DNA from: Fuerstiella sp.
Lineage (GTDB): Bacteria; Planctomycetota; Planctomycetia; Planctomycetales; Planctomycetaceae
Assembly (NCBI GenBank): GCA_022447225.1
Contig: JAKVAZ010000008.1
Span: 124,001-188,000, forward strand
Length of the DNA: 64,000 nt
Direction: 5' to 3'
Shown: piece after piece, positions 19,203-30,951 of the stretch
How positions within the stretch are numbered: position 1 is the first letter of the stretch
Layout: each line of letters begins with the position of its first letter
The notes under the pieces: model-generated
Told to the model about the DNA's origin: nothing
Database searches by the model: none
The model's input: the letters and a program-made list of their open reading frames with translations, nothing else
Program-made: the position numbers and the translations under genes

Positions 19203-20150
19203 CTGTACGGGTTCCGAGGTGAACCGGCCGCTTTCCCGGCTCATTGCTATCAAGGTCGAATGCAGCAAATCGCCCGCTGCCGAAATAGCGATTAGTACAG
19301 AGACCTTTATTCCCCGCTTCCAGACCCACCGGCTCGAATATGCTGCTGAAAAACCACGGGTCGAGTCTGGTTTTGGTCTCAGGGAAGCTGCCAGACCGCG
19401 AATAATCATCAAGCCGTTAAACATTCCGGTGACCGAAAAGCCTCCTGTCAGCATAGACGGAGAAAACATAACCTACGACGGTGAGGTGAAACTGGGCCGC
19501 CAACTGGTCATATCGCCGGACGGCAGCGCCAAAATCAGTCCGAGCAACATGATCAGTCCGCTGAACGAAAACCTGCGGGACGAGGCTTCCCCTACCGGAT
19601 TCAGGATATTCGAGGACGGGTACGGAATAGGTTCCTACACTGCAAACCTCCCCCCTTGAAATCGGCAAGGAGTACCTGCTGGAGTTCGAGGGCATGGCTA
19701 CCGGCGGCGCCAACACCCAGGTGGCCTGCGCTTCGTGGGGCAATTCGAGAAGGATTATCACGTAGACAAGCGGTATCAGCTCTGGATAGGCCTGCATGGC
19801 CGGTTCACCGATAAGTGGTCGAAGGTAAACCATACCTTCGTTCTGCCGGAGGGAGGCACCGGATTTTACACATTGTACTTTTACTGGTTCCCTAAGAAAG
19901 GCGCGATATCCTATGGGAACTTCAGCCTCGTTCCCGTGGGCGAGGACCGGGATGTTTCCGATCGTATAAAGGACAAGATGCCGCTATTGCAGCCCGGCAG
20001 GCTTAATCACGTGTCTTATCGGGACGCAACTGGCGAGAGGCATTATCCGAAGGTGGAAGTGGGCCTCGATTTGCCGTCCCGCTGAGATCCTCCGCCAGGG
20101 TCAGAATCCGGGTCAACGAAGATCTCAATATCATATGCGACTACGGGTTG
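19203..20150 (+). pseudogene. Degraded gene for an unidentified protein, at least three frameshifts
   Basis: Coding-like sequence runs through changing frames. One frame holds about 19208-19655. A shift at the C6 run (about 19648-19653) leads into LEIGKEYLLEFEGM. A second shift near 19725-19731 leads into FVGQFEKDYHVDK and the frame ending at 20085. A third near 20085 would continue with RVRIRVNEDLN up to the 3' end of the DUF1592-type gene. There is no start codon or ribosome site, so the 5' end is missing. The translated text resembles beta-rich carbohydrate-binding modules, but I cannot name it. It may be the far part of the same decayed locus as the gene at 16773. Confidence 0.55.
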
Positions 20151-23100
20151 ATCGATTTTCCTCTAATCATCCGGAACTGTGGACTCGCCACGATTGTTTC
20201 TACCGCTACCGCAAAACGAAAGTCACCGGTGGAAAGTCGAACCAGCATCGTGTCCAGCAGTGGTGTGTCGGAAAGCTGCACCTCGCGTCCCAGCGCGTAA
20301 CCCAGCAGCTTTCGGCAGAACTGCCTCAAAAATTCTTCCCGACGTTGTTCCAGCAGATAGCCCCGCAGTCCGGCAAGTCCTTCAATCTTTGTTCCATCCG
20401 GCAGTGTTGTTTGGGAACTGATCTTTTGGCCTCGCGAATCTATCTGTCGATAACGACCGATGGCATCGAATTCCTCTAAAGCAAAACCGAACGGATCAAT
20501 GCGCGCATGACATTTTGCACACGCCGCCGCGCTGCTGTGCTGTTCAATCAGTTGCCGCTCGGTCAGACCTTCCGGAGGACCATCGGGAAGCTGTGGTACA
20601 TTTTTGGGCGGGCGCGGAAGCTTCTCACCAAGCAGCACTTCGCTCACCCAGTTGCCTCGCAAAATCGGACTCGTGCGAGTGGTTCCTGACTGTTTCGCCA
20701 GCGTTGTTGCCAGCCCGAGGATCCCACCTCGACCGTACTGATGTACGCCCTCGACGCGTCGCCATGCGTCCCCTTCAATCCCCGACATCCCATAGAATTT
20801 TCCAAGTCGGCTGTTCACGAACGTGTGATCAGCATCCAGCAGACTCAGCAGTGAACGGTCGTTTTGAAACAGATCAGTGAAAAAACGAATCGATTCTTCA
20901 TACATGTCGCTGCGGAGTTCCGTGAATTCAGGAAAATGTGTTTCACTCTTTGTTTCATAAGGATCGAACAGATGGATGTGCAGCCACTGCCCCGCAAACT
21001 CTGTGGCCAGTCGTCGCACGCGGGAATCCTGAAGCATGCGTCGCGTCTGCCGCAGGAGTTCCGTGTTTGCATTATGACCATCGGAGACGTCGTTCTCACC
21101 ATACAGACCAGGGTCGGGTCTGCCGCCACTCCCTGTCAATCGACCGGCCCCGGCTGCAGCAAGAAGTTCATCGTCGGGCATTGAGGACCAGAGGAAATAG
21201 CTCAGGCGGTTGGCAAGTTCCCGATCGGAGACCACTGCGGCGCGCCCATCGGCTGCCTCTTCCAGCCTGTACAGGAAAGGGGCCGCGACAAAAACACGGG
21301 CCAGTGTGTACCGGAATGCTTCTTCGTGGGGCAGTTCCAGTTGACGCAGCCGGCGATACAGGTCGCGCAATTCCTGATCTTCAATTTCGGTGATCGGGCG
21401 ACGCCACGCTCGCTCCGTAAACTGCACCAGCGCATCCAGATGTTTTGCCTCGGATTCCTCGAGTAACGTTCGAAATGAATCGGCGCGGGCGTTGAATTTC
21501 TCCACCGCTGCATCAAATATTCCGGCCTGTGGCTGATCAATCGTGGTTTCCAGAAGGGAATCCAGCACATCGATCAACCGCAGCGGTTCCCGGCTGACGT
21601 AATACAGATCGTCCCACAGCCGGTCCAGCTGAACCGACTGCCCCTTGTCAAGCATGAGTCGAGCCAGATGATCATCCTCCCGGTATAACAGCGTGAGGGT
21701 CAGCAGTTCATCGACGGGTACAATCTGGGTATAGCATAGTGCCGCTGGAAACAGTCTGCGAAACTCTTCGGTGGCTGCTTCAAATCGTTTCCAGGCACTA
21801 CTGTTTTCGGTCACAACAATCGGACGTCTCCAGGTGACAATTCGTTTGTTGGCTCCAAGGTTCAAATCGTCATATTTCACACCGATTTCACCAGGAAACA
21901 GTCCTGATACAGCATCAGGAGTGCCTGCCACCACATCCGTCTGCACACTTCCTTCGTCGCCGGATCCCGGCTGGAGTGCCGCTGTTGTCACCAGCTCCCG
22001 ACCAGCCAGATCGGGGGGAATATGCAAAGTAATCACAGATGGTGCACGAACACAGACAGACTCTGCTTCGATCGATTTGCCATCGACAGTGACCCAGTCA
22101 CGCAACAGCACGTCGGGCTGATCTTCAGCAACCAGTCTTGGCTGCGTCCACACGACAAAGTCGTGTTCATTCCCGTCTCCCGCGTCTCCTGCAACGAGCG
22201 AAACGACAAACTCACCGGCCTCCTGGCCGTCTTCCGGGACAGGAATTTCCATTCGCAGCTCGTGCTGTGTCAGCAAAGGACTGACCGCCTCCATCCACCT
22301 CGTTCGGGTTCCTTTACGACCCAGTAACCCCACCGGGTTGAAGGTCCACAATCCCTTTTGCCATGCACCAACATGGGCAACCAAAGCCGCCGTATCTCCC
22401 GACGTGGCGCTGCGCCAACGAGAACACAGATCGTTCAGCAGAAGTGACTGATTGTCCCCCGTCAGTGTCGTCCAAAGGGCCGACAAATATTTTGCGTTCA
22501 GATCATGTTGTTCGGCAACGGCCTGAATCGTCGTGTGACCTGCTGTGAGCGAATCGCGTTTGGCAATCGTTGCCGCAAAATACCTTTCCAGTGGAATCCG
22601 ACCGGCTTTTCCAAGATGTGACATGCCATACCCATAGTGGTCCGCAAGCTTCTCAATCACACTGAAGTCATCGTAAAATCTACGGATCCTGGCCAGGCTT
22701 TCATCCGTCCAGTCGCGCCGTGTGGTGTGGACTGAAAATCGAAATTCTTCGGGCAGCAGCACCGCATGCGCCGCGATCTGTTTGCCTGCATCCAGGTACT
22801 TTCGCAGCAGACCAGGCGACATGACCAACGCGTTACCTGTGTTGGTAAATCCTTCTCCGGCTGCGCCTTCGGTGGGAAGTTCGCGGACAGGATCCAGAGC
22901 GACTCCGATCAGATCACGAATCGTCCATGTGTATTCCGCGTTTGTGAGCCGTCGCAGCACAACCGGACCGGGGTCTCCGGCCCCCGCCAGTGCCTCGGCA
23001 TGCGTGTATCGTTCGATCCAGCTGCGCAGCGAAGCCTGCTCCTGAGATGTCAACTGCGGCGAATCTTCCGGCGGCATTTCGCCCAGATCCAGCATCTCGA

Positions 23101-23410
23101 TCACCTTAAGCCATACCTGCGTCGCGCTCCGCACGTCTTTCAACGATGTGAACCGTTCGAGATCAAGGTCGCCCTCCTGGCGTTCGGTTGAGTGACACTT
23201 GAAGCAATATTGATTCAGTACCGGACGAACGTCCTGATCGTACTGCGTCCTCAGTGAATCGAAAGAGTCCGCTTCCTCAGCCACAACGAAAACGAAACTA
23301 AACAGGAGACTCAGACAAATACCCAAAGCCGTCGTTATGGATCCAGAGATGACCGAAAACACGGAGCAGTACCTAACCGGATCATTTTTCTGAGCCGGTC
23401 CGCACATCAC
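20141..23410 (-). CDS. Planctomycete DUF1587/DUF1592/DUF1588/DUF1585 cytochrome-type protein
   Basis: The 1089-residue protein has an N-terminal hydrophobic export signal (about residues 20-44) and a CFKCH haem-type motif near residue 69 in the planctomycete cytochrome C region. This is followed by the DUF1587-DUF1595-DUF1592-DUF1588-DUF1585 order, including [17 protein letters not shown] near the C-terminus. The family is confined largely to Planctomycetota and relatives and its function is not established; roles in extracellular electron transfer or polymer oxidation have been suggested. The start overlaps the stop of the DUF1501 gene by four bases, so it is the last gene of a three-gene operon. 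Confidence 0.9.
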   Translation of the reverse strand: MMCGPAQKNDPVRYCSVFSVISGSITTALGICLSLLFSFVFVVAEEADSFDSLRTQYDQDVRPVLNQYCFKCHSTERQEGDLDLERFTSLKDVRSATQVWLKVIEMLDLGEMPPEDSPQLTSQEQASLRSWIERYTHAEALAGAGDPGPVVLRRLTNAEYTWTIRDLIGVALDPVRELPTEGAAGEGFTNTGNALVMSPGLLRKYLDAGKQIAAHAVLLPEEFRFSVHTTRRDWTDESLARIRRFYDDFSVIEKLADHYGYGMSHLGKAGRIPLERYFAATIAKRDSLTAGHTTIQAVAEQHDLNAKYLSALWTTLTGDNQSLLLNDLCSRWRSATSGDTAALVAHVGAWQKGLWTFNPVGLLGRKGTRTRWMEAVSPLLTQHELRMEIPVPEDGQEAGEFVVSLVAGDAGDGNEHDFVVWTQPRLVAEDQPDVLLRDWVTVDGKSIEAESVCVRAPSVITLHIPPDLAGRELVTTAALQPGSGDEGSVQTDVVAGTPDAVSGLFPGEIGVKYDDLNLGANKRIVTWRRPIVVTENSSAWKRFEAATEEFRRLFPAALCYTQIVPVDELLTLTLLYREDDHLARLMLDKGQSVQLDRLWDDLYYVSREPLRLIDVLDSLLETTIDQPQAGIFDAAVEKFNARADSFRTLLEESEAKHLDALVQFTERAWRRPITEIEDQELRDLYRRLRQLELPHEEAFRYTLARVFVAAPFLYRLEEAADGRAAVVSDRELANRLSYFLWSSMPDDELLAAAGAGRLTGSGGRPDPGLYGENDVSDGHNANTELLRQTRRMLQDSRVRRLATEFAGQWLHIHLFDPYETKSETHFPEFTELRSDMYEESIRFFTDLFQNDRSLLSLLDADHTFVNSRLGKFYGMSGIEGDAWRRVEGVHQYGRGGILGLATTLAKQSGTTRTSPILRGNWVSEVLLGEKLPRPPKNVPQLPDGPPEGLTERQLIEQHSSAAACAKCHARIDPFGFALEEFDAIGRYRQIDSRGQKISSQTTLPDGTKIEGLAGLRGYLLEQRREEFLRQFCRKLLGYALGREVQLSDTPLLDTMLVRLSTGDFRFAVAVETIVASPQFRMIRGKSINP

Positions 23411-24849
23411 GAAAGGATTTCCCCGACCGGTCGAGCCAGTTCCTGGACTCCGGTAAGTCGTTCGTCGAGCCCGCGATGCCGAACCGTAAAACGAGCGTGG
23501 TCGATTCCCAGCCGATTAAGAATCGTTGCATTCAGATCGCGGATATGAACCGGGTCACGCAGGATGTTGTAACCAAACTCATCGGTTTCGCCGTGAGTCA
23601 CGCCACCCTTAATGCCTCCACCTGCCAGCCACATCGAATAACACTTCGGATGGTGGTCGCGACCATAATTCGTTTTGGTCAAAGTCCCCTGGCTGTAAAT
23701 CGTACGTCCAAATTCACCACCACAGATCACCAGGGTATCTTCCAGGAGACCACGCTGTTTCAAGTCCTGAATCAGTGCCCAGGCTGGCTGATCCAGTTCT
23801 TTGGTCTGTCGCGGAAGTCGCGATGGCAGGCTGCCGTGATGATCCCAGCCGCGATGAAAAATCTGGATGAAGCGAACATCACGTTCGGCCATTCGCCGTG
23901 CCAGCAGACAGTTGTGACCAAGTGTCCCTGGCTTCAGCACGTCTTCACCGTACATGTCCAGAATATGCTTCGGCTCTCCGGAAATATCCACCAGATCAGG
24001 AACCGATGACTGCATTCGGAAAGCCATTTCATATTGAGCGATTCGCGTCTGCGTTTCCGGATCGCCAACGTCCTGGTGAATCCGCTGGTTCATCGCCTGC
24101 AACCTGTCGAGCATCAAACGTCGAGTCTCCGGACTGACGCCGCCGGGGTTGGACAGATACAGAACAGGATCTCCCTGGGCACGGAAGGCCACTCCCGCGT
24201 GCGTCGATGGCAGGAACCCGCTGCCCCACAGGCGCGAATACAAGGCCTGCCCACGGGGTTCGCAGTTCAACACAATAAATTCCGGCAGGTTGCGGTTCAG
24301 ACTACCGAGTCCGTAGCTGATCCATGCCCCCAGTGTGGGTCGCCCGGGAATCTGGTTCCCGGTCTGGATAAAGGTGATGGCCGGATCATGATTGATCGCT
24401 TCCGTCCAGACGGTGTGGACAGTCGCTACTTCGTCAGACATCGAACCGATTTTTGGTAACAGTTCGCTGACCCATTTTCCGCTGTCACCATGTTGCCGAA
24501 ACCGAAATGTGGACGGGGCAATAGGAAACCGCGACTGCGACGCGGTCATGTTAGTCAGCCGCTGTCCCTGACGAACTGATTCAGGCAGATCTTTGTTGAA
24601 CCAGTCGACCATTTTCGGCTTGTAGTCATACGTGTCCAGTTGCGACGGCGCACCGGCCATAAACAACCAAATCACACGTTTGGCGCGCGCAGGAAAATGC
24701 TGATGCGGTCTGTCTGTCGTGGAATCACCGACGGCTGTTTGGCCAAGTATTCCCGCCAGTGCCGCTGCACCCAGGCCCTTCGATTGATGTCCGAAAAACT
24801 GCCGCCGGGTTTCGAGGTTGATCCATTGATCGATTGGATGTGTGTTCAT
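23407..24849 (-). CDS. DUF1501 family exported protein (sulfatase-like fold)
   Basis: The 480-residue protein starts with a probable Tat signal (TRRQFFG, about residues 14-20). It contains DUF1501 features, including [21 protein letters not shown] near residue 60, GGEFGRT and [21 protein letters not shown] near residue 385. DUF1501 proteins have an alkaline-phosphatase/sulfatase-like fold but unknown activity. They are almost always encoded beside PSD1-type cytochromes, as here. The gene begins 3 bases after the upstream PSD1 gene and overlaps the downstream gene by 4 bases. Confidence 0.9.
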   Translation of the reverse strand: MNTHPIDQWINLETRRQFFGHQSKGLGAAALAGILGQTAVGDSTTDRPHQHFPARAKRVIWLFMAGAPSQLDTYDYKPKMVDWFNKDLPESVRQGQRLTNMTASQSRFPIAPSTFRFRQHGDSGKWVSELLPKIGSMSDEVATVHTVWTEAINHDPAITFIQTGNQIPGRPTLGAWISYGLGSLNRNLPEFIVLNCEPRGQALYSRLWGSGFLPSTHAGVAFRAQGDPVLYLSNPGGVSPETRRLMLDRLQAMNQRIHQDVGDPETQTRIAQYEMAFRMQSSVPDLVDISGEPKHILDMYGEDVLKPGTLGHNCLLARRMAERDVRFIQIFHRGWDHHGSLPSRLPRQTKELDQPAWALIQDLKQRGLLEDTLVICGGEFGRTIYSQGTLTKTNYGRDHHPKCYSMWLAGGGIKGGVTHGETDEFGYNILRDPVHIRDLNATILNRLGIDHARFTVRHRGLDERLTGVQELARPVGEILS

Positions 24850-24852
24850 AGT

Positions 24853-27800
24853 TCATTTGTTAACAAAGTCGTCACGGTTCATCAGTGTGTTTGCCACAAT
24901 GGTCCACGCTGCCAGTTCGGCTTCATTCAACTTCTCATCCGGTTTGCTGTCCCCGGTCTGGACAAGCTCTTTTGCGGCTTCCGGCTGTTGTTGAAACATG
25001 GTTCGCAACTCACCGGCGACAGTCATCATATCGTCCAGATCCGCAGAACCGGCCGGTCGGCTGAGTACGGTCGTCAGCATCTGTTCTGCACGAGACCGCT
25101 CATCTTCGGTCCCCCGGATTATGTTTTCTGCAAGCCGACGGGCTGACTCCACAAACTGCGGATCATTCATCAGGACCAGTGCCTGAATGGGTGTGTTGGT
25201 GCGTTCGCGTCGGACGGTGCACTGTTCTCGTGTGGGCGCGTTGAATGCAGCCATGGACGGTGGAGGCGATGTGCGTTTCCAGAAACTATAAACGCTCCGT
25301 CGATAGAGCGCGTCACCCGAATCAGCTTTGAAAACTCGAGTGTTGCTGCCGACAATGGCCACGACTTTCCAGAGTCCTGCCGGTTGGTAGGGTTTGACAC
25401 TGGGACCACCAAGATCCCGCCGCAGTAACCCGCTGACTGCCAGTGCCTGGTCACGCAGAACCTCCGCATCCAGACGCAGACGCGGACCTCTGGAGCAAAA
25501 CCGATTGTCGGCGTCCTGCTCCAGTTTTTCAGGTGTAACGACACCACTTTGACAGTACGTCGAAGATGTGAGAATCAGTTTCAGAATATGATTAACGTTC
25601 CAGCCGGACTCAATAAATTCGACAGCCAGCCAATCGAGCAGTTCAGGGTGTGACGGACGATCTCCCATCACTCCAAAATCTTCGGATGTTTTGACCAGCC
25701 CCGTACCGAAGACAGATTGCCACAGACGATTGACCATGACACGTGCGGTCAATGGATGATCGGGGTGGACCAGCCAGCGTGCCAGATTCAGACGGTTCTG
25801 CAAAACGGCTTCCCCTGAGTCGCCGGACTGAAAATCTGCACCGGGAAAGTTGAGGACTGCCGGGATCCCGGGTGTGACTTCTTCCCGACGCTGATCGTAC
25901 TCGCCGCGTTCCAGCACCCAGGCACGGGGGTCGGACGGTTGCTCCTGCATGACCAGCGTCGTGGTGGAGCGTGAATAAATGAAGTCTCTGCGAATCTGTG
26001 TCCTGGCAAGCTGTTGCAGTGTGGCAACAGATTCCGGATTGACTGCCTGACGGTGAAATGACCTGGCCAGATCCTGCTGATGTTCGTCAAGCTCGTTCCA
26101 TGCTGTGTCAGTCCGTAACAGCTGTCGTAACAGATGTTGCTGTGCGAGCAGTTGTACTTCCTGGTTTGTGATCCAGCGTTGGTAGATGCGAATGTCACTC
26201 AAACCCGCCGTGGGCAAATTGGTGCCAATCTGCAAAGGCGTTGCCGGCAGTTCCGTGGCATCAATCAGGTCTTCGGTGGAGTTCCGCAGTACTCCCGCAC
26301 GACCATTCACCAGAATACTGATTGACGAATTGGATTGTCCTCCGGAGTAGCGAACGCACACCTGCTGCCATGATCGAGGTTTCAACGCGGCTTCCCCCGG
26401 CAACAGCGCTCGAACGCGATTTCCCTGTCCGTCATGCATCTCAAAGCTCAGCCCCCCCTGAGTATCACCGGAAATTTTCCAGCCGATAGTCTTGCTGTCT
26501 TCCGATTTTTCAGTCTCGGTTTTGGATGTCTGATCGAACACGGTTGTGGACATCAACCGGTCCGGCGTCCGGTACCAAAAACTGATGGTGAGTGGTTGAT
26601 CGGTTCGATTAACCGGCAATTCCGCGCCAAGGGATCCTCCTTCACCAAATCGAATTCCGCGGCGTCCCACGGGATGATCCGTCGCCCATTCGGCCGATTC
26701 CGGCAATTTTACGGAGGTGCCTTCTGCTTCTGTGAGCGACATCGACAGTACCAGGTCGTCGTCCGCAATCGGATGCGTCATCTCCTGTGAACGAGACGAC
26801 CACCAATCTTCAACACGGGACGCAGACGTATCCGGTTCGGAACGCAGACGTTTCCGAAGAGCGTGCAGTTCATTCCATTCCTGTTCATATTCCTGGGGTG
26901 GCAGGGCCACCACAGGAGGTGTGTCCTTTTGATTGCCATCCATTGCCGGTGTGGTCGTGTTGTTGAAGAACGCACCCAGCTGGTAAAATTCCCGCTGACT
27001 GATCGGGTCATATTTGTGATCGTGGCAAACAGCACAGCCGGCAGTGAGTCCCAGAAACACGGTGGCCGTTGTCTCGACTCGGTCGACCATGTACCGCACG
27101 TGAACCTCTTCAGGAATCGCTCCACCTTCTGACGTTGTGATGTTGCAGCGGTTGAAGCCGGTGGCGATGAGCTGATCACGCGTCGGTTCGGCGAACAGGT
27201 CACCCGCCAGCTGTTCGACAACAAACTGGTCAAACGGCATGTTGGTATTGAATGCCCGCACAACCCAGTCACGATACGGCCACATCTCTCGATAGTTGTC
27301 GACGTGCATTCCGTGCGTATCACCATATCTCGCCGCATCCAGCCAGTAGCGGGCCCGATGCTCCCCGGAGTGTTCGGACGACAGCAGCCGATCAATGTAG
27401 TCTTCCCAGGCAGTGACAGATGCGTCATTGATGAACGTACTGAGCATTTCCCGGGTGGGTGGCAGTCCGGTCGCATCGAGCGCTGCACGCCGAGCCAGAA
27501 TGTAACGATCAGCCGGGCTGTTTGGCTTCAGCTTCATTTCACTGAGCGCCTGCAGAATGAAACGATCGATCGAATTCTTCGACCATTCGTCGGCCCCGCT
27601 TACCAGTGGCGGCACTGCTCGTTCCGGCTTGACAAACGACCAGTGCTTTTGCCAGTCAGCTCCCTCACGGATCCAGCGAGCCAAAAGCTGCTTGTGCTCG
27701 GGATTGAGTGACTTTCGGTCCGCCGGAGGCGGCATCACCACTTCCGGGTCGTCACTGGTGATTCTGGAAATCAACTCGGATGCTTCTACGTCGCCAGGCA

Positions 27801-28020
27801 CAACAGCCCCGCTCTGAATTGCCATATCTCGCAGATCAAGACGCAGGTCCGCCTTGCGGCTCGCCGCATCAGGTCCGTGACAGGAAAAGCAATATTCGGA
27901 GAGAATCGGACGAATGTCATCGTTGAATCGAATCGCACCAGTGTCAGCCGTCTCACCGGCTGACGTGACAGATGTCAGGATGACGAACCAGATGGTTACG
28001 TGTATTGAACTGATTTTCAT
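24853..28020 (-). CDS. PSD1 (DUF1549/DUF1553) planctomycete cytochrome C protein with LamG-like insert
   Basis: I choose ATG at 28020 (1055 residues), because it begins a signal peptide ([15 protein letters not shown]); the frame stays open to 28098. Domains in order: PSCyt1-type haem region with CFSCHG (near residue 47), DUF1549 (about 130-330) including [22 protein letters not shown], a concanavalin-A/LamG-like region (about 445-590), and DUF1553 (about 720-1000). It is the first gene of the operon with DUF1501 and DUF1592-type genes. The function of the family is unknown; the LamG-like insert may bind polysaccharide. Confidence 0.9.
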   Translation of the reverse strand: MKISSIHVTIWFVILTSVTSAGETADTGAIRFNDDIRPILSEYCFSCHGPDAASRKADLRLDLRDMAIQSGAVVPGDVEASELISRITSDDPEVVMPPPADRKSLNPEHKQLLARWIREGADWQKHWSFVKPERAVPPLVSGADEWSKNSIDRFILQALSEMKLKPNSPADRYILARRAALDATGLPPTREMLSTFINDASVTAWEDYIDRLLSSEHSGEHRARYWLDAARYGDTHGMHVDNYREMWPYRDWVVRAFNTNMPFDQFVVEQLAGDLFAEPTRDQLIATGFNRCNITTSEGGAIPEEVHVRYMVDRVETTATVFLGLTAGCAVCHDHKYDPISQREFYQLGAFFNNTTTPAMDGNQKDTPPVVALPPQEYEQEWNELHALRKRLRSEPDTSASRVEDWWSSRSQEMTHPIADDDLVLSMSLTEAEGTSVKLPESAEWATDHPVGRRGIRFGEGGSLGAELPVNRTDQPLTISFWYRTPDRLMSTTVFDQTSKTETEKSEDSKTIGWKISGDTQGGLSFEMHDGQGNRVRALLPGEAALKPRSWQQVCVRYSGGQSNSSISILVNGRAGVLRNSTEDLIDATELPATPLQIGTNLPTAGLSDIRIYQRWITNQEVQLLAQQHLLRQLLRTDTAWNELDEHQQDLARSFHRQAVNPESVATLQQLARTQIRRDFIYSRSTTTLVMQEQPSDPRAWVLERGEYDQRREEVTPGIPAVLNFPGADFQSGDSGEAVLQNRLNLARWLVHPDHPLTARVMVNRLWQSVFGTGLVKTSEDFGVMGDRPSHPELLDWLAVEFIESGWNVNHILKLILTSSTYCQSGVVTPEKLEQDADNRFCSRGPRLRLDAEVLRDQALAVSGLLRRDLGGPSVKPYQPAGLWKVVAIVGSNTRVFKADSGDALYRRSVYSFWKRTSPPPSMAAFNAPTREQCTVRRERTNTPIQALVLMNDPQFVESARRLAENIIRGTEDERSRAEQMLTTVLSRPAGSADLDDMMTVAGELRTMFQQQPEAAKELVQTGDSKPDEKLNEAELAAWTIVANTLMNRDDFVNK

Positions 28021-28222
28021 GTGACACAACCGAAAGCGGAACTTGTCAGGCGGACCACCGAGGTCAATCTGTTTGTTATAATATAATGTCATTCCCACCG
28101 CATTCGACCTTCCGAGATCTCAATCTCGTGTAACCCGAATCCGCCCTGAACGAGAACAGCGGAGTGTTTTTTACACCCGTGCATGGTACTTTCGAAGCGT
28201 CCTGTAATCAAAAGGCAAGTCC

Positions 28223-29347
28223 ATGAAACGACGCACGGCTCTTCAAACGGGATTGACACTCGCTCTCGGCACTCGTGCGCTGGCGACTCCACATAAGACC
28301 GGACTGGAAATGGCGGAACAGGTATTGACCCGATCCGTCCGTTCCGGCGAGGTGGAAGCGGCAGCATTATTCGTCCGCCACAGGGAAACAGTATTTGTCC
28401 GCTCATTCGGTGCCGCACAGACCAGGGACGCGATTTTTCTGCTCGCCTCTATCTCCAAACCAATCACCGTCGCAGCGGTAATGACGCTCTTTGAGGAGAA
28501 TGAATTCCGGCTAAATGATCCTGTCGGTAAGTTCATTCAGGAATTCAGCGGTGACGGCCGCGACCGCATTACCATGCGGCAGTTGTTCACACATAACTCC
28601 GGTTTACCCGATCAGTTGCCACAGAATCAGAGACTCAGGGCCGGTCATGCTGAGCTTGCAGAATTCGTTGAAAGTGCCATACGCACCCCGCTGTTGTTTC
28701 CCCCAGGATCACAGTACAGCTATTCCAGCATGGGAATTCTCCTCGCCAGTGAAGTGGCCCAACGGATCAGCGGTGAGCCAATCGACTCGCTGATCAATCA
28801 ACGAGTGTTTCAGCCACTGAAGATGAAACATTCCGCACTGGGCGTTGGTAAGCTCGATCCCGAATTACTCATGCGCTGCCAGGTGGAGAATGCCGCTCCG
28901 GAATCCGGGTCCGGTGATGCGAACGCCAAAGACTGGGACTGGAATAGTGACTATTGGCGCAGTCTGGGTGTTCCGTGGGGAGGTGCTCACGGTTCAGCGG
29001 AAGATGTCGGGCGATTCCTGGATGCCTTCCTGCACCCGCAACACAAATTGCTTCAGCCTGAGACGGCACGCATGATGGTCACAAATCACAACCCACCTGG
29101 CGTTCGTCCGCGAGGCCTTGGTTTTGATCTGGGAAGTGGCTCCGGCGGACCATCACAATCTGGCAAAGTCTTTGGCCACACCGGATCGACGGGAACCCTG
29201 TGCTGGGCGGACCCGGAATCGGATTCTCTGTGTGTGGTACTCACCACTCTGCCGGCGCGCCCGGGACAGCCGCATCCACGTCACCAGGCATCGCACCGTG
29301 TCGCTGACGCAGTGAGCGGAAGTTGCCGGAATCCGCCGGGGCGATGA
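28223..29347 (+). CDS. Exported serine hydrolase, beta-lactamase class C / esterase family
   Basis: The 374-residue protein has an N-terminal export signal with two arginines (MKRRTALQTG). It carries the serine beta-lactamase fold motifs: S76-x-x-K79 (SISK), Y167-S-S and an HTG motif in FGHTGSTG near residue 320. Members are penicillin-binding-like esterases or peptidases. It is divergent from the PSD operon, sharing a 202-base intergenic region. The last 20 or so residues, after LTTLPARPG, are less conserved in character. Confidence 0.85.
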   Translation: MKRRTALQTGLTLALGTRALATPHKTGLEMAEQVLTRSVRSGEVEAAALFVRHRETVFVRSFGAAQTRDAIFLLASISKPITVAAVMTLFEENEFRLNDPVGKFIQEFSGDGRDRITMRQLFTHNSGLPDQLPQNQRLRAGHAELAEFVESAIRTPLLFPPGSQYSYSSMGILLASEVAQRISGEPIDSLINQRVFQPLKMKHSALGVGKLDPELLMRCQVENAAPESGSGDANAKDWDWNSDYWRSLGVPWGGAHGSAEDVGRFLDAFLHPQHKLLQPETARMMVTNHNPPGVRPRGLGFDLGSGSGGPSQSGKVFGHTGSTGTLCWADPESDSLCVVLTTLPARPGQPHPRHQASHRVADAVSGSCRNPPGR

Positions 29348-29805
29348 TCGAACCGGCAAGGTGCACAACAAGGCCCTGATCACCGGACTCATTGATCACC
29401 AGGTTCAGCCCGGACTAGCAGCTAGAGATGCACCGTCACAACGCTGTGTGGTACGACCTTCACCAGGAATTTGGAACAGTCCGGATCTCAGTACTGCTGC
29501 CCCCGTCGAAACAAAATACTGAAGATCCATTGCTGCCGGTCAAAGGGAGAATTGTGAAAAGAAAATGGACGGCCAGGGTGCTCGACGTTCCAGTCCCATG
29601 CCCGTTTGCATCTACAGACATCGTTCAAACGCCACGGAACAAATGGTGTAGACGCTGCTGAATGCGGTTCGAACGATTGCCGGAAACGCTCGGCCGGAAG
29701 ACAACCGGACGGCCGTCGGTGTCGTCCGTGGCTGATCACAAAAAATGCCACCCGCATCAAGAAAGATACAGATGGCTATCAGAAGCCGGACTGGTCATGC
29801 GGCAT
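29348..29805. other. 458-base intergenic region, no gene seen
   Basis: This gap between convergent genes contains only short frames without recognisable features. I see no strong terminator hairpin. Confidence 0.45.
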
Positions 29806-30531
29806 TTAGTTACGGGTGAAGTTGATTGCTGCGGTATTCATTCCAGCGACCTTGAAACTGAAATTGTTCTGACTGTCGTTTGTCATGCTGCCTTCCAGAC
29901 GCTGGCTGTCATTGTCTCGAATCAGCGTCAGTGAACCGTTGCCGACCATAAAGCGACCGGAAAAGCTGCTGGCGATTCCCGCTTTGTTGGTGGCACTCCA
30001 GCGGAAGTTTCCATCAGCCTGAAGAATCAGTTGAACATGAGCACCATTGCCCAGGGTTGCGGTCCAGTTGCCCACGTGAGTGGGAGTCTGAGTTTGAACG
30101 GGAGCCGACTGCGGAGGCGCAAAACCACCCAGAGCCTGCAATGCGGTCAGCTGTAGGTTACCGTTTTGTGCCGGAACGGGAGCTGTCTGCTGTGGGGCTG
30201 ACTGTTGCTGAGGAGTAAACTGCTGCTGTTGTTGAGGAGCAAACTGCTGCTGTTGTTGAGGAGCAAACTGCTGCTGTTGTTGAGGAGCAATCTGCTGCTG
30301 TTGTTGAGGAGCAATCTGCTGCTGAGACGGATGTATTGATACCGGTGGTGCAGACAGGGAGTAGCCATAATGGTGACGAGACAGTTGGCTACGATAATGA
30401 GATAAACGGCTAATGTAGTGGCCGCGGAATCCGCCGCGTCGTCCGCGGCAACCCGCCTGAACATCCTGAGCGATCGCCAGTGCCCCCATCGTCATCACAG
30501 CTGCCAGGAGTGTTCTTCGTGAAAATGTCAT
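29806..30531 (-). CDS. Exported Gln-rich repeat protein with a C-terminal beta domain
   Basis: The 241-residue protein has a signal peptide (about residues 1-26), a basic Arg/His/Tyr-rich stretch (about 27-60), a Gln-rich region of 8-residue repeats (QQQQQ-[FI]-[AT]-P; about 68-110), and a C-terminal domain (about 152-241). That last domain, beginning VGNWTATL and ending INFTRN, closely resembles the C-terminus of the gene at 34531-35421 in pattern. It looks like a small all-beta, lipocalin-like or fibrous module. A [T/C]GTAAC-N16-CGCT promoter-like element lies about 60 bases upstream, shared with three other exported genes nearby. Function unknown. Confidence 0.75.
   Translation of the reverse strand: MTFSRRTLLAAVMTMGALAIAQDVQAGCRGRRGGFRGHYISRLSHYRSQLSRHHYGYSLSAPPVSIHPSQQQIAPQQQQQIAPQQQQQFAPQQQQQFAPQQQQQFTPQQQSAPQQTAPVPAQNGNLQLTALQALGGFAPPQSAPVQTQTPTHVGNWTATLGNGAHVQLILQADGNFRWSATNKAGIASSFSGRFMVGNGSLTLIRDNDSQRLEGSMTNDSQNNFSFKVAGMNTAAINFTRN
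30221..30316 (-). repeat. Four 24-base tandem repeats coding for Gln-rich octapeptides
   Basis: Four copies of a 24-base unit lie at 30221-30244, 30245-30268, 30269-30292 and 30293-30316, with only one base differing between the two pairs. Degenerate half-units flank them on both sides. The unit length keeps the reading frame, so copy number can change without breaking the protein. Confidence 0.9.
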
Positions 30532-30587
30532 CGTTGTGTTCCTTTGTCGGTGTTTTCAGTGGTTGAGTGTTTTCTTGAGTACATTCA

Positions 30588-30617
30588 CCTCAGCGGAAAC
30601 TCTGTGAGTTTGTTACA
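30588..30617 (-). promoter_or_regulatory. ECF-type promoter candidate for Gln-rich exported protein
   Basis: On the minus strand TGTAAC (30617-30612), a 16-base spacer, then CGCTGAGG (30595-30588). The -10-like box is about 57 bases from the ATG at 30531. The same boxes and spacing occur before three other exported genes. Confidence 0.65.
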
Positions 30618-30869
30618 GCAGTTTTTGGATATTCTTAATTCGTGCGACCCGGCAGGGGACAGACAAGCCAGAGCACAGGCCCGGTATTCCGGCCTCGATT
30701 CTCGGTTAAATCAGCGTTTTTGAACTCAGGAATCAGACACTGGTGCGTTTGGCTTTTCATCAACGGTCGGGATCCGGCGGACCAGAGGTGCACTTGCCTG
30801 ATTATGCCTGGTGAGCCACTCCCGTCCGTTGGTTCACACCGCCCCGGCTAAGGTCACGTTTTTCACAGA

Positions 30870-30924
30870 CAACAAAAATAAAAACGGTCGCAGCGTTTCC
30901 CGGAGGAAGTCACTGCGACCGTTT
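30870..30924 (-). terminator. Rho-independent terminator of the exported protease gene
   Basis: A perfect 12-base stem (AAACGGTCGCAG at 30882-30893 with CTGCGACCGTTT at 30913-30924) is followed on the minus strand by a T-rich tract (30884 down to about 30870). It lies 28 bases after the stop codon of the protease gene. The rest of the gap 30532-30951 holds the promoter of the preceding gene and no gene. Confidence 0.85.
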
Positions 30925-30951
30925 CGGAAATGGCTCAACCCTGAACCAGCT

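Noticed and set aside
23560-23600. A TGTAAC followed by TTTCGCC inside the DUF1501 gene, similar to the ECF element
   Set aside because: The -10 part is not CGCT at spacing 16, and it lies inside coding sequence with no gene start in the right orientation.
28076-28087. Overlapping TATAAT boxes between the PSD operon and the serine hydrolase
   Set aside because: I found no -35 match at a suitable distance on either strand, so a promoter call would be a guess.
30221-30316. Regular 24-base repeats considered as a CRISPR array
   Set aside because: The units are contiguous without spacers, lie in frame within a coding sequence and encode Gln-rich octapeptides; no cas genes are nearby.
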